Source of the DNA: Chitinophaga pinensis | Lineage (GTDB): Bacteria; Bacteroidota; Bacteroidia; M30B66 | Reading direction: 5' to 3' | NCBI GenBank assembly: GCA_945883545.1 | Contig: CAMCXT010000030.1 | Coordinates: forward strand, 1 to 35,980 | DNA length: 35,980 nt | Part shown: in pieces, positions 14,691-24,622 of the stretch | How positions within the stretch are numbered: position 1 is the first letter of the stretch | Layout of the letters: the number at the start of each line of letters is the position of its first letter | Made by a program: the position numbers and the translations under genes | The notes under the pieces: model-generated | What the model saw: only the letters and a program-made list of their open reading frames with translations | What the model was told of the DNA's origin: nothing | Databases searched by the model: none

Positions 14691-16502
14691 TTATTTTGTT
14701 TTTTCTGGAACTTGAAGAACCGGATTCTTTTCGAGTTCTAGCTCAAAATCCCTTTTATTGCCAATATTATCGGTTGCAGAAATTTGAATTATGTGACACC
14801 CATAATCGAGTGTTTCAGGAAGTTTATAAAGCCAAATTGCTGGATCATCGCCTTGTTCTAATAAAAACCAAACTCCGTTTAATGTGGCTTGAACGCTACT
14901 GATTCCAGATAAACGATCCGAAATCTTGAATCGTATAGTTCCTGAAGCTTTGGGTGTTTCATTGCTGTTGATAGGAACCTTTATTTTTTTTCGTCCCTTT
15001 TTAACGACTTTATATTTCGTGGCAGTTTGAATATGTGAAATTGATGGCGCGACCGTATCGGCAGCTAGCCAGAAATCACCAAAGTCGCCAGACACAGTTT
15101 CTATCCAATTGTTATTAAGTTGGCTTTTCAATGGAAGTGTTTTGCTTCCAGTCTTGCGCATCACGATTAATCGGTTTTTTAATGAATCTTGAAAGTTGGA
15201 AGCATTTATTCGGATGCTCATTTTTTGGTTAATGGGCATGTAAATGCTTCCCAGTTCGAATACATCAGAACCATTGATTTTACTGCCTTTTTTGAGTTTA
15301 ATCGCTGCAGATTCAAACAACGATTCTTTCTCAAAATGTGCTTCAAATTGATTTTCAATTGAAATATCCTGCTCTGTACCAGCTTTCACCAGCACTTGAT
15401 TTGGATTAATCTTCAATTCTGAGGCAGGCTCAAATTTTGGCACTTCTCCTTTCACATTAATGTCTATAATGGTTTCATTACCAGCTAAATCTGTTAGAAT
15501 AAACTTGACTTTGTATTTTCGGTCTTCCCCAAAATAGTAATATCCACGGTCAAGGTGCCCTTTGTAAATGCCAATCATATTGTTCTCAGGCACAATGCAT
15601 TGGTGGATTTTCTTTCCGCTTTTCAGTTTCGATTCGTAATGCATATAGGCATTCACGCAGCGGGTTTCATCGAACGAAAAGGCATCAAATCGGGCACTGA
15701 AGATTTCTGCACTATCAACCAGTAAACGAATGCTGTAAATACCTGTGAGATTTTTGGCTTTACCAATCACATCCCCTCCTTGGAAACCAAATCCTACCCA
15801 ACCAGATAAAACCGGCATTTTTGTTTTGGTCGAAAGTCCTTTTTTTCGTGTTTTCTTGTTTACTGATAGGGGCAAACTAATCAGGTTTTCTAAGTTGTTC
15901 ACTTTTCCTTCTCCTTTTTTGGGGATGATGGCAAGGGATGTCATGTTTGGTGGAGTGATATCGCGTTCAGCATATCCAAACAAGAGTGGGTTGAGGGTGT
16001 TTTCGAAGAGTTGATCTCTAATTTCAAAATGCAAATGCGGAGCACTGGAAGATCCTGAGTTGCCTGTCATTCCAATGATATCGTTCCGTTTAAAGGTAAA
16101 TTGCATCGAATCAGGGAAAGCATCTACTTCGTATTCACGTGAAGTTTCTTGTAAATTTTTAACATATGCATTCAATTCGGGGGAGAATTTCGCGAGATGC
16201 GCATAAACACTAGTGAAGCCTGAAGGATGATTGATGTAAAGTGCATTTCCATATCCGAAGGCTGAAACGCGAATTCTACTCACATAGCCATCGGCGATAC
16301 TGGTCACTGGAAGTGATTTTCCATAGGTTGAAAAGTCGATGCCTGAATGAAAATGGTCGGGACGAATTTCTCCATATCCGGCTGTAACGATCAAAGGTAC
16401 TTCCATAGGCATCCCAAAACGGTCGATTGGCCCAATTTGGGAAAAGCTTTCAAAGGCTTGAATCAACGTGAAAATCAAGAAGAAATACCGCATCATGATC
16501 AT
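14691..16502 (-). CDS. Secreted M23-family metallopeptidase
   Basis: A 603-residue exported protein. Residues 1-22 are a signal peptide (RYFFLIFTLIQAFESFSQ). The LytM/M23 domain covers about 25-180. Its zinc ligands are His52 and Asp56 (HFHSGIDFS) and His158 of APHLHFE, with His102 (VYAHLAKF) and His156 completing the site, so the domain should be active. M23 enzymes cut peptide cross-links of peptidoglycan, or act as division amidase activators when degenerate. The following 400 residues are beta-rich, with Ig-like features (a DTVAPSISHIQTATKY segment and a DRLSGISSVQATLNGVW segment), and may bind the envelope. Divergent from the division gene zapA, which suits a cell-wall role. Start taken at 16502; ATGs at 16496 and 16493 are alternatives. 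Confidence 0.93.
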   Translation of the reverse strand: MIMMRYFFLIFTLIQAFESFSQIGPIDRFGMPMEVPLIVTAGYGEIRPDHFHSGIDFSTYGKSLPVTSIADGYVSRIRVSAFGYGNALYINHPSGFTSVYAHLAKFSPELNAYVKNLQETSREYEVDAFPDSMQFTFKRNDIIGMTGNSGSSSAPHLHFEIRDQLFENTLNPLLFGYAERDITPPNMTSLAIIPKKGEGKVNNLENLISLPLSVNKKTRKKGLSTKTKMPVLSGWVGFGFQGGDVIGKAKNLTGIYSIRLLVDSAEIFSARFDAFSFDETRCVNAYMHYESKLKSGKKIHQCIVPENNMIGIYKGHLDRGYYYFGEDRKYKVKFILTDLAGNETIIDINVKGEVPKFEPASELKINPNQVLVKAGTEQDISIENQFEAHFEKESLFESAAIKLKKGSKINGSDVFELGSIYMPINQKMSIRINASNFQDSLKNRLIVMRKTGSKTLPLKSQLNNNWIETVSGDFGDFWLAADTVAPSISHIQTATKYKVVKKGRKKIKVPINSNETPKASGTIRFKISDRLSGISSVQATLNGVWFLLEQGDDPAIWLYKLPETLDYGCHIIQISATDNIGNKRDFELELEKNPVLQVPEKTK

Positions 16503-16507
16503 GCTTT

Positions 16508-16515
16508 CAAAGATT
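16508..16515 (-). promoter_or_regulatory. Candidate -7 element of the M23 peptidase gene
   Basis: On the - strand AATCTTTG, five of six fixed bases of TAnnTTTG, ending 5 bases (AAAGC) before the ATG at 16502. This favours the first of the three clustered ATG codons. Confidence 0.35.
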
Positions 16516-16606
16516 TCTGCAAATTATTAGCGGAATTCCCTTTTTAAGGACGGGAAATTAAATACTTTTAAGCCCTGAAATGAACAGCTGAAGTTCTTCA
16601 TCTGAT

Positions 16607-16903
16607 ATGGCAGAAACAAACATGAAGCCTACGGACCTCGAGTTAAAAATCAAGAAATTGATAACTTTGCACGTCAGTCTGAAAACTCAGATTGAGAGCT
16701 TAAAGGCTGACAATCAAAAATTAACAGACAATATTCACCAGCAGCAGGAAGAAATCCGAAAGCTTGGAGAAGAAAGTCAGCTCCTTCGGCTAGCCCGTTC
16801 GGTAAATAGTGGTTCCGAATCCCACGAAAAGCCCGAAATGAAGGCCAAACTGAATGAGTTGATCCGAGACATTGATAAATGCTTGGCTCTGTTGAACCAT
16901 TGA
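16607..16903 (+). CDS. Small coiled-coil protein upstream of zapA
   Basis: A 98-residue cytoplasmic protein. Residues about 8-62 give a long heptad-patterned coiled coil (LKIKKLITLHVSLKTQIESL, LTDNIHQQQEEIRKL), followed by a Ser/Gly linker and a short C-terminal helix (KAKLNELIRDIDKCLALLNH). It has no enzymatic motif. It sits 14 bases upstream of zapA in the same orientation, and ZapA in other bacteria pairs with the coiled-coil protein ZapB, so a ZapB-like role at the division ring is a reasonable inference; sequence similarity to ZapB itself is not evident. An ATG at 16622 is an alternative start. A 5/6 promoter match (TACTTTTA) lies at 16563-16570. Confidence 0.8.
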   Translation: MAETNMKPTDLELKIKKLITLHVSLKTQIESLKADNQKLTDNIHQQQEEIRKLGEESQLLRLARSVNSGSESHEKPEMKAKLNELIRDIDKCLALLNH

Positions 16904-16917
16904 ACACACAATAGCGA

Positions 16918-17211
16918 ATGCAAGAGATATCGATCGAGTTACAAATAGCCAACCGGAATTATCCACTCCGGGTGAACCAGGCGGAGGCAGAATCCGCACT
17001 GATGGCTGCTGAACTGATCAACCAGAAGCTAAAAGATTTCGAAGAACGTTACGGTGTGCGTGATGTTCAGGATCTTTTTGCGATGTCGGCTCTCCAAATT
17101 GCAACCCAGCTGATCGATTTAGAAAAGCAGGGAGTCGCCTACCACGAGCAAGTAATCCAACGCATGAAAACGATGGAAGACATGGTCGATGAAGTGCTCA
17201 AGGATCAATAG
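16918..17211 (+). CDS. zapA: Cell division protein ZapA
   Basis: A 97-residue ZapA-family protein that binds and cross-links FtsZ filaments at the division site. The N-terminal globular part reads [20 protein letters not shown], and a helical dimer/tetramer coiled coil follows ([39 protein letters not shown]). Length and the position directly upstream of RNase Y are as I recall for Bacteroidota ZapA genes. It is 14 bases from the coiled-coil gene and 56 bases from rny. Confidence 0.93.
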   Translation: MQEISIELQIANRNYPLRVNQAEAESALMAAELINQKLKDFEERYGVRDVQDLFAMSALQIATQLIDLEKQGVAYHEQVIQRMKTMEDMVDEVLKDQ

Positions 17212-17267
17212 TTTTTCTTCCCCTATCGGCAATCTACTTGCTTCACAGACAAAAGGAAGCTAAAGAA

Positions 17268-18809
17268 ATGGAAATTGCAATTTACCTGATTGTTGCGCTC
17301 GCAGGACTTGGAGGCGGTTATACGCTGGCCTCAACTGCGATCCGTAAATCGATCGAGAAAAAAAGTGAACAGCTAGTAAAAGATGCTGAAACAGAAGCAG
17401 AAGTTCTGAAAAAGGAAAGAATGCTTCAGGCAAAGGAGAAATTTTTACAGTTGAAAGCAGAGCATGAAAAGGCCATTCAACTTAGAAATCAGGAAGTTCA
17501 ACAAAGTGAGAATCGTGCGAAACAGAAGGAAAGTACTCTTGCTCAAAAGCTTGAAGAAACACGCCGCAAGCAAGTTGAACTAGACACAGCCAAGGAAAGT
17601 TTGAAGAGTCAAAATGAGTTAATGGCTCGAAAGGAAACCGAAATCGAAAAGATGCACCGCAAGCAAGTAGAACAGCTACAAATTATTGCTGGTTTATCTG
17701 CCGACGATGCGAAAAATCAGCTGGTTGAAGCGTTGAAAAACGAGGCGAAAACCGAAGCTGCATCGCATATCAAAGACATCATGGATGAAGCGCGCTTGAC
17801 TGCAAACAAAGAAGCGAAGCGGATCGTGGTTCAAACCATCCAACGCGTTGCAACCGAGCATGCTGTTGAAAATTCAGTGTCGGTTTTTAACATCGAAAAC
17901 GATGAAGTGAAAGGTCGGATTATCGGTCGCGAAGGCCGTAACATTCGTGCAATTGAAGCTGCAACAGGCGTTGAGATTATCGTAGATGATACTCCAGAGG
18001 CAATCATCCTTTCATGCTTCGATCCAGTGCGTCGTGAAATCGCACGTCTTTCTTTGCATCAATTGGTAACAGATGGCCGTATCCATCCTGCTCGTATTGA
18101 GGAAGTTGTTGCAAAGGTGAAGCGCCAGATTGATGACGAGATTGTAGAAACCGGTAAACGTACTTGTATCGACTTAGGCATCCATGGTTTGCATCCTGAA
18201 TTGACAAGAATGGTTGGTCGGATGAAATACCGCTCGTCTTATGGTCAGAATTTGCTTCAGCACAGCCGCGAAGTAGCAAATTTGTGTGCTATCATGGCTG
18301 CTGAGCTTGGTTTGAATGTAAAATTGGCGAAACGTGCCGGTTTGCTTCATGATATTGGAAAAGTTCCTGATGATGAACCAGAATTGCCACATGCTATCCT
18401 AGGGATGAAGCTTGCAGAAAAATACAAGGAAAAACCTGAAGTCTGCAATGCAATTGGTGCTCACCACGATGAAGTAGAAATGACCAGTGTGATTTCTCCG
18501 ATCATTCAAGTGTGCGATGCTATCTCTGGAGCCCGTCCTGGAGCCCGCCGCGAAATTGTGGAATCGTACATCAAACGATTAAAGGATATGGAAGCTTTGG
18601 CGCTTTCTCATCCTGGTGTTTCAAGCACTTTCGCTATTCAAGCTGGTCGTGAGTTACGTGTAATTGTAGAAAGCGAAAAGGTATCTGATAAGGATGCTGA
18701 AATGCTTTCGTTCAATATCTCGCAAAAGATTCAGAATGAAATGACCTATCCTGGTCAGGTAAAGGTTACTGTTATTCGTGAAACCCGTGCAGTAAGTATT
18801 GCACGATAA
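17268..18809 (+). CDS. rny: Ribonuclease Y
   Basis: A 513-residue membrane-anchored endoribonuclease that starts decay of many mRNAs. Start taken at ATG 17268 ([20 protein letters not shown], the N-terminal membrane anchor); a TTG at 17238 would add ten polar residues ahead of it. Then come a long charged coiled coil (to about residue 190), a KH domain with [13 protein letters not shown] (GREG 220-223), and an HD domain with [14 protein letters not shown] and LLHDIGK (His361-Asp362), which carries the metal-dependent active site. Order and length match the B. subtilis enzyme. Its stop codon is 13 bases before the polysaccharide operon, so the downstream genes may be read from this transcript. 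Confidence 0.97.
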   Translation: MEIAIYLIVALAGLGGGYTLASTAIRKSIEKKSEQLVKDAETEAEVLKKERMLQAKEKFLQLKAEHEKAIQLRNQEVQQSENRAKQKESTLAQKLEETRRKQVELDTAKESLKSQNELMARKETEIEKMHRKQVEQLQIIAGLSADDAKNQLVEALKNEAKTEAASHIKDIMDEARLTANKEAKRIVVQTIQRVATEHAVENSVSVFNIENDEVKGRIIGREGRNIRAIEAATGVEIIVDDTPEAIILSCFDPVRREIARLSLHQLVTDGRIHPARIEEVVAKVKRQIDDEIVETGKRTCIDLGIHGLHPELTRMVGRMKYRSSYGQNLLQHSREVANLCAIMAAELGLNVKLAKRAGLLHDIGKVPDDEPELPHAILGMKLAEKYKEKPEVCNAIGAHHDEVEMTSVISPIIQVCDAISGARPGARREIVESYIKRLKDMEALALSHPGVSSTFAIQAGRELRVIVESEKVSDKDAEMLSFNISQKIQNEMTYPGQVKVTVIRETRAVSIAR

Positions 18810-18822
18810 TGCGATATTGAAA

Positions 18823-20232
18823 ATGATTCGCCAAGGAAAGCTTTCTGATATTATTTACTCGGAACGTTTTTTTTCGCTCATTTTCACGATTTGGTTTTTG
18901 TTGTTTCCTTTTGATGCCTTCATCTTTCCGGTATCAATAGGATTTATGACAGTTTATCCGTATTTATTTCTAACCGTGTTTTTGTTCGGCTTCCTTTTAT
19001 GGCGCTGCTCATTAACACGGTTAGTTCGTTATCAGAAGTATGCATTGGGCATTTTCTTTTTGTTGATGTTCTATGCGGTTTGCTATTTGCCATTTGTGGC
19101 GAATTTTAAATCGGGATTGATGGATGTTCGATCGATGATTTTGCAAGCATTTACGGTTGGTATCATATTTTTAACTTTTCAATATTTAGGCAGAAAGACA
19201 TTTGTCGATCTTATATTCAAGTTATCTACCCTTGTTTTTACGTTTTATTCATTGATTGCTTGGCTTGAGTATTACACAGGTATTCATATAGCTGGCAGGC
19301 ATACCGAAAAATTGCTCCATTATACAATTGGAAATATTACCTATGCGCCAGTTTTTATATACGATAACCCCAATACTTTTTTGGTTTATTTATTTGCTAC
19401 AGCATTTATTATTTTTCTTGTAAAACCAGCAATACTAAAATCACTTAAGTGGAGTTTTGCCATATTATTCACGCTTTTGTTTTTCGCACTTATTGCTGAT
19501 TCTCGCATTGGAAAATACCTTTCGGAAGCTCTTATTGTTTATAGCGTAGTGAATTATCTTATAATCAATAAATCGTTTTTACGACAATTCTATTTTAGGT
19601 GGATGACGTTTTTAATTGCTTTGTTGCTGATAGTAATTTTTACCCATCCGATTTTTTTAGGTCCTATTTGGAAAAAGCGTGATGAATACTTATTGAAATC
19701 CATCGTAACAGTTCGATTTGAAGCAGGAAAACCGATTTTCTCTCCTGCAGATTCAGTGGCTACCGAAGTAGGAATCAAGAAATTTGCTGAAGCTTTTAAC
19801 AAGTATAACTCAGAAAATACAATGTCGTCTGATATCGTAAGACAGCATTTGATTGAAAATGGACTTTTTTTAATTAAGCAAAAGCCATTAACTGGTGTGG
19901 GGCCCGGTCAATATGCACATTTAAGCAATATTGGGAAATTGCCCAAGGTCACAGGAACCGTAAATAGTCCTCATGAGATGCTCACCGAGCTTGGATCTCA
20001 ATATGGAATACCAATGCTGTTATTGTTTTTGCTTTCATTCCTTTTTGCTACAATTCGGGCTTGGAAACTTTCGTTTGGCCAACGTTGGAAGTTTTTTCAA
20101 TGGTTGATGCTTGCGGTATTTTCTTTCGGAATTGGAGCAATGCCTTCTGCTTGGTTTGTTCTCAATGGAGGCTGGTTGCTTTTGGCAATTTTGTTCGTTT
20201 CGGTTGAATTTACTTCCCCTGAATTAACATGA
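18823..20232 (+). CDS. O-antigen ligase/polymerase family membrane protein (first copy)
   Basis: A 469-residue polytopic inner-membrane protein with about 11-12 hydrophobic segments. A large periplasmic loop holds the Wzy_C signature: KPLTGVGPGQYAHLSNIGKL then NSPHEMLTELGSQYGIPML. The conserved His of this loop (PHEM) is at the position of the catalytic or acceptor-binding His in WaaL. Such proteins either polymerise repeat units (Wzy) or transfer glycans onto a lipid or protein acceptor (WaaL/PglL-like). I start at ATG 18823 (MIRQGKLSDIIYSERFFSL); a TTG at 18799 would overlap rny. ATGA overlap with the flippase gene. A second member of this family lies at 24619-25821. Confidence 0.88.
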   Translation: MIRQGKLSDIIYSERFFSLIFTIWFLLFPFDAFIFPVSIGFMTVYPYLFLTVFLFGFLLWRCSLTRLVRYQKYALGIFFLLMFYAVCYLPFVANFKSGLMDVRSMILQAFTVGIIFLTFQYLGRKTFVDLIFKLSTLVFTFYSLIAWLEYYTGIHIAGRHTEKLLHYTIGNITYAPVFIYDNPNTFLVYLFATAFIIFLVKPAILKSLKWSFAILFTLLFFALIADSRIGKYLSEALIVYSVVNYLIINKSFLRQFYFRWMTFLIALLLIVIFTHPIFLGPIWKKRDEYLLKSIVTVRFEAGKPIFSPADSVATEVGIKKFAEAFNKYNSENTMSSDIVRQHLIENGLFLIKQKPLTGVGPGQYAHLSNIGKLPKVTGTVNSPHEMLTELGSQYGIPMLLLFLLSFLFATIRAWKLSFGQRWKFFQWLMLAVFSFGIGAMPSAWFVLNGGWLLLAILFVSVEFTSPELT

Positions 20233-21485
20233 TCAGTAGTAGCAAGCAATATTTAAAAAATTTCTTGATCCTTTTTTCTGGAAATACGGTTGCTCAAATT
20301 ATTCCGTTCATTTTGGCTCCTTTTGTAGCCCGATTATTTAGTCCAGAAGAAATTGCAGTGCAAGAGAATTTCCTTGCTTTAGCATCTCTTTTTGCAATTG
20401 CTGCTGCTGGTAGATATGAATTTGCATTTCTCATTCCAAAGGAGGAGAAACCAGCTCGACAATTGTTGTTACTGTCGTTGTGTATTGCTGTATGTGTGTC
20501 GTTGTTATCAGGAATAACCTTGTTTTTTTCTGAAAATATCGCTAGAATGTACAAAACACCGGAACTTGAGCCACTTATCATTTTGGTTTCTCCTGCTGTT
20601 TTTCTGCTGAGTTTGTTGTCGATTTTTAACCAATGGATGATTCGAAAAGGGAGTTATCCAATGATTACAACAGCTAGAATAATGCAATCATTTGTTCAAA
20701 ATGGAGGTTACATTGTTTTAGGATATGCTGGATTTGGGATCCTAGGATTGTTATTGGGATGGTTGATTGGTGTGTTGATTCCAGTAGTTACAATGGCCGT
20801 TTTCAGTAGAAAAGATCTGAATCGATCGGATTTTCATAGCCAAGAAATTTCATCTTTGGCAAAGGAGCACAAAGACTTTCCTACGATTAATTCGTTGCAT
20901 GCATTTACCGACATTTTGGCAACCCAGTTTTTATTGTACTGGATTATTACCAGGAATTATGGAGCTGCAGCATTGGGATTTTTTGCACTTATGTCGAGAT
21001 ATGTAAGAGCACCATTAAATTTGGTTGGTAGCGCTATCGGGCAATTGTATTTCCGTGAAGCAGGAATTTCTTCAGGAAATCGCGAAAAAGAAATAGCTGT
21101 TTTTTACAGATCAATTAAATTAATGGCTGCATTTTCAATTCCTGCAATGCTTGTGATTGTATTTTTCGGTCCGGATATTTTCAGAATTTATTTGGGCGAA
21201 AAGTGGATATATGCTGGAGAAATGGCAAGGTACATGGCGCCAGCATTGTTGTTTAATATTTTATCTGGCGTTGTTTCTGGAACAGCCATTCTTAAGCAGC
21301 GTCAAAAACAAGCGTATGTAATAAGTTTAATCGGTTATTTGTTAAGCTTATTGATGTTTGCAGCAGGAAGTTGGTTTGATTTGTCGCTGAATTTCACGCT
21401 CATTTGCTATTCGGTAGTTTTAAGTATATACTATCTTGTATTATTGTATTGGTATCGAAAACTAATCCTCGAACCCGCAGCGTGA
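20229..21485 (+). CDS. Polysaccharide flippase (Wzx/MATE-like)
   Basis: A 418-residue membrane protein with about 12 hydrophobic helices (NFLILFSGNTVAQIIPFILA, LGLLLGWLIGVLIPVVTMAV) and the polysaccharide-biosynthesis flippase pattern of the MOP superfamily. It would move undecaprenyl-linked repeat units across the inner membrane. Related Wzx proteins have 400-480 residues, so it is full length. It shares ATGA with the preceding ligase gene and GTGA with the following glycosyltransferase, so translation is coupled through the cluster. Confidence 0.9.
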   Translation: MISSSKQYLKNFLILFSGNTVAQIIPFILAPFVARLFSPEEIAVQENFLALASLFAIAAAGRYEFAFLIPKEEKPARQLLLLSLCIAVCVSLLSGITLFFSENIARMYKTPELEPLIILVSPAVFLLSLLSIFNQWMIRKGSYPMITTARIMQSFVQNGGYIVLGYAGFGILGLLLGWLIGVLIPVVTMAVFSRKDLNRSDFHSQEISSLAKEHKDFPTINSLHAFTDILATQFLLYWIITRNYGAAALGFFALMSRYVRAPLNLVGSAIGQLYFREAGISSGNREKEIAVFYRSIKLMAAFSIPAMLVIVFFGPDIFRIYLGEKWIYAGEMARYMAPALLFNILSGVVSGTAILKQRQKQAYVISLIGYLLSLLMFAAGSWFDLSLNFTLICYSVVLSIYYLVLLYWYRKLILEPAA

Positions 21486-22390
21486 AAATACTGATAAACG
21501 GACTTCCTTATTTTTCGGAGCGAATTGCCCAAGATCTTAACGATTGCAGTGAAAGGCATTCTTTTAAATTTTTGGATACCTATAATTCTAAGTGGGCGAA
21601 ACTTGAATTTGCACTAAGAATTGGAAGATCTGATGGAATGATTTCTATGAATGGTGTGTCAGATCAAAGTGGTTCATTGGATTTAGCCATAAAAAAGCAT
21701 CGGAAAATTTGGATGCAGTGGCAAGGAACAGATGTTTTATTGGCTTTGAATCGAACGAAGGATGGAACTATTTACCGTAAGTATATCGATCATGCTGTGC
21801 ATTTTTGTGATGCACCCTGGTTGATTGATGAACTTAAATCAATTGGTATACATGCCGAGTTAATGCATTATAAATGGTTGTTTCAACCGGCAATTAAAAC
21901 TCAATTTCAGCAACTTGCTGTTTACTCATATGTGTCAAAGGGTAGGGAGGATTTTTACGGTTGGCAAACGATTAAACAATCTGCATTTAATCATCCAGAA
22001 ATTCCATTTTACATTGTTGGATCAGAAGGAGAAAATTTGAAGGACGTTCCAGCTAATGTTGATTTTAGAGGTTGGGTTAACCAAGGTGAAATGAAAATTT
22101 TGCAATCCAATACTCCGATTTTTATTCGTTTAACTGAACATGATGGTTTTTCTTTGTCTGTGTTGGAAGCTCTAGCCAATGGCAGTGAAGTAATTTGGAA
22201 TCAGCCACATCAATTGGTGAATTTTTGTAACGAGGAAACTGCACTTGATGCTTTTGAAAGCGTTTGTGAAAGGTTGAAGGCGAATGGGTTTCAGCGTTCA
22301 GATGAAAACATTGCCTATATTCACAATAACTTCAATAAGAATGTTGTGATGAGCCGTTTAATTTCTAAAATGGAAGAAGTTTTTGGATAA
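21482..22390 (+). CDS. GT4-like glycosyltransferase, GTG start
   Basis: A 302-residue cytoplasmic or membrane-associated glycosyltransferase. The frame is open from 21404, but the part before 21482 lies in the flippase gene. The GTG at 21482 overlaps the flippase stop codon (GTGA) and begins the expected first beta strand (KILINGLPYFSERIAQDL). The C-terminal half carries the GT4/GT-B nucleotide-sugar binding pattern: YVSKGREDFYG, PANVDFRGWVNQGE, LTEHDGFSLSVLEALANGSE, where EALANG contains the donor-phosphate Glu. The N-terminal Rossmann half is short and lacks a clear glycine loop, as in many capsule GTs. Substrate unknown. Confidence 0.85.
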   Translation: MKILINGLPYFSERIAQDLNDCSERHSFKFLDTYNSKWAKLEFALRIGRSDGMISMNGVSDQSGSLDLAIKKHRKIWMQWQGTDVLLALNRTKDGTIYRKYIDHAVHFCDAPWLIDELKSIGIHAELMHYKWLFQPAIKTQFQQLAVYSYVSKGREDFYGWQTIKQSAFNHPEIPFYIVGSEGENLKDVPANVDFRGWVNQGEMKILQSNTPIFIRLTEHDGFSLSVLEALANGSEVIWNQPHQLVNFCNEETALDAFESVCERLKANGFQRSDENIAYIHNNFNKNVVMSRLISKMEEVFG

Positions 22391-23603
22391 ACAGCCACAT
22401 ATTGCCCTTGTTACAGTCTGGTATCCACCCAGAATCAGCGTCGCAGTAAATCGAATGGATGCCTTTGCGCATTATTTGAACTTAAATGGTTTCAACGTTT
22501 CTGTTATTACATTGAAAGATAATTTCGATGCTTTAAACTATGAGCTTAATGATGGAATTTCAGTTTACAGATTAAGCAATCAGGTTTTTCTTAAAAGGCC
22601 GAAGTTCTATGCTGGTGAACCTAAATGGAAACACTTGATTAAAGTTGGGTGGAACTTGATTTCTGCTCGATTGGATGCACTTCCCGAGTCTGGTTGGATG
22701 AAAGCTGTTTCGGAGAAATTATCCGAGTTAAATCTAGAAAGGAAGATTGATTTAGTGATTAGCTCTTTTTCTCCAGTTGAATCGCATTTGGCGGTAATGC
22801 ATTTCCTGAAAAATAATAAAGGTGTGAAATGGATTGCTGATATGCGAGATGAAATGTCGATGAACAAGTTGTTGCCATCTTCAACTCGAAAAAAATTCGA
22901 GCATTATGAAAAGGAAATAGATAAAAAAGCAGATGCAATTACATCAGTAAGTGCTCCTATTTTAGACCAATTCCGATTATTGATGCCTAATGTAAAGTAT
23001 TTTGAAGAGATTCGAAATGGCTTTAATCATGACTTGATATTCGAAAATAAATTCAATCAGAAATTTACAATTGTTTATGCTGGTTCTTTTTATGGGCTTA
23101 TAAAACCTACAACATTTTTCGAAGGATTAAAACTTGCATTAAAACAATTGTATTTTGATTTCGAGATCTGTTTCGTTGGTACTCACCGTAATTTTCAAAT
23201 TCCCCAAGAATTTGTTAATTATTGTAAATTTATTCCAAAGGTTAATCAGTTAAAATCAATTGATTATATGGGTAACGCTGATGCGAATTTGTTGATTCTT
23301 CCAGTAGACGACCGTAAAGGTGTGTATTCTGGTAAATTGTTTGATTATCTATCGGTTAAAAAGCCCATTATTGCGGTGATTGATCCTAATGATGTTGCCG
23401 CTCAATTGATCCGACAACTTAATGCGGGGTTTGTTGCCGATTTTAACAATCCAAATGAAATCGCATCCTCAATTTTGGAAGCCTTTTCTTTATGGAAGAA
23501 TAAAACTTCATTGGATGTAGACGATGAACAATTTGCACTGCTCCACAGAAAACACCAAGTGAAAAAGCTAGAATTACTCATTGACAAAATACTCAAACAA
23601 TGA
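22383..23603 (+). CDS. GT4-family glycosyltransferase, TTG start
   Basis: A 406-residue GT-B glycosyltransferase. N-terminal half: HIALVTVWYPPRISVAVNRM, the usual first strand and loop; then WIADMRDEMSMNK and TSVSAPILDQF. C-terminal half: TIVYAGSFYGLIKPTTFFEG, CFVGTHRNF, and the donor-binding KLFDYLSVKKPIIAV. No ATG precedes the first strand; TTG 22383 overlaps the previous stop by 8 bases and is the best start. The next ATG (codon 24) would remove the strand. It overlaps the next gene by ATGA. It resembles the GT at 29420-30745 in layout (WIADYRD, SSKIYEYL). Confidence 0.87.
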   Translation: MDKQPHIALVTVWYPPRISVAVNRMDAFAHYLNLNGFNVSVITLKDNFDALNYELNDGISVYRLSNQVFLKRPKFYAGEPKWKHLIKVGWNLISARLDALPESGWMKAVSEKLSELNLERKIDLVISSFSPVESHLAVMHFLKNNKGVKWIADMRDEMSMNKLLPSSTRKKFEHYEKEIDKKADAITSVSAPILDQFRLLMPNVKYFEEIRNGFNHDLIFENKFNQKFTIVYAGSFYGLIKPTTFFEGLKLALKQLYFDFEICFVGTHRNFQIPQEFVNYCKFIPKVNQLKSIDYMGNADANLLILPVDDRKGVYSGKLFDYLSVKKPIIAVIDPNDVAAQLIRQLNAGFVADFNNPNEIASSILEAFSLWKNKTSLDVDDEQFALLHRKHQVKKLELLIDKILKQ

Positions 23604-24622
23604 AGGTAATTCAAGTTGGACCTGAAGGTATTCACCTTTCTAATTATTGTTCCTCTATTTTCCCTTTAATTGGTGAGTTTGGTTACATCGGAGAATCTAA
23701 ATGCAATATTTCAGGTACGAATTCTTCTCTTGTTGCACCTTTTCGTGGCTCGAATATTTTTAATTGGATTCAGTCCTATTTTAAAATTTTAAAATATTTG
23801 AAGAACGAAAATCCTGATATATTGCATATTCATCAGGTGAATCGATTGGCTTTCTTTGTTTGTCTTGCTGCTCAGAGATTCAATATTCCTTTGGTTACAA
23901 CTGCTTGGGGAAGTGATGTATTGATTGTACCGCAAAAAAGTTTCTTACATCGTTTTATTGCCCAATACGTAATTAAAAATAGTCTTGCAGTTACAGGAGA
24001 TTCTCAGCAAATGATTTCTGTAATCCATCAATTGTCTCCAAATCAAAGTAATTTGCATTGTATTCAATATGGAATCTCTCCCGTTCAATCAGTGTTGAAG
24101 GAGAAAATTATTTATTCCAACAGATTGCACAAGCCTTTGTACCGAATAGATTTAATCATCAAGCTGTTTGCGGAATTTTATTCAAAACACAAAGATTGGA
24201 AATTGGTGATTGGTGCTGAAGGTGAGCAAACAGCATCATTAAAGTTATTGGCACAATCACTGTTGCCGGAATCGGCTGTAGAATTTACTGGATGGCTTAA
24301 TGCCGAACAGAATGCTTCTTGGTATTCTAAGGCATCGATTTATATTACTTTGCCAGAAAGCGACGGGACATCTGTAAGTTTATTGGAAGCCATGTCGGCT
24401 GATTGTTTGCCAATCGTGCCAGATTTGGCTGTGTCGGCCGAGTGGATAAATTCGGGCATCAACGGTATTGTTTACAATCCTAAATTAAATCCAATTGAAG
24501 AAGCTCTAAAATTGGATGCTGATGTTTGCCGTAAAACCAATCAGAAATTAATTGCTGAAAGGGCATTGAAATCGGCAACAATCATGCAGTTTTATGCTAT
24601 TTACAAATCTGCGTTGAAATGA
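23600..24622 (+). CDS. GT4-family glycosyltransferase
   Basis: A 340-residue GT-B enzyme. It starts MKVIQVGPEGIHLSNYCSSI; acceptor-domain motifs ILHIHQVNRLAFFVCLAAQR and VTTAWGSDVLI follow. The donor domain has VEFTGWLNAEQNASWYSKAS and LPESDGTSVSLLEAMSADCL, the E-x7-E signature of GT4 retaining transferases. ATGA overlaps on both sides (23600-23603 and 24619-24622) place it firmly in the operon. The sugar and the acceptor cannot be read from sequence. Confidence 0.9.
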   Translation: MKVIQVGPEGIHLSNYCSSIFPLIGEFGYIGESKCNISGTNSSLVAPFRGSNIFNWIQSYFKILKYLKNENPDILHIHQVNRLAFFVCLAAQRFNIPLVTTAWGSDVLIVPQKSFLHRFIAQYVIKNSLAVTGDSQQMISVIHQLSPNQSNLHCIQYGISPVQSVLKEKIIYSNRLHKPLYRIDLIIKLFAEFYSKHKDWKLVIGAEGEQTASLKLLAQSLLPESAVEFTGWLNAEQNASWYSKASIYITLPESDGTSVSLLEAMSADCLPIVPDLAVSAEWINSGINGIVYNPKLNPIEEALKLDADVCRKTNQKLIAERALKSATIMQFYAIYKSALK

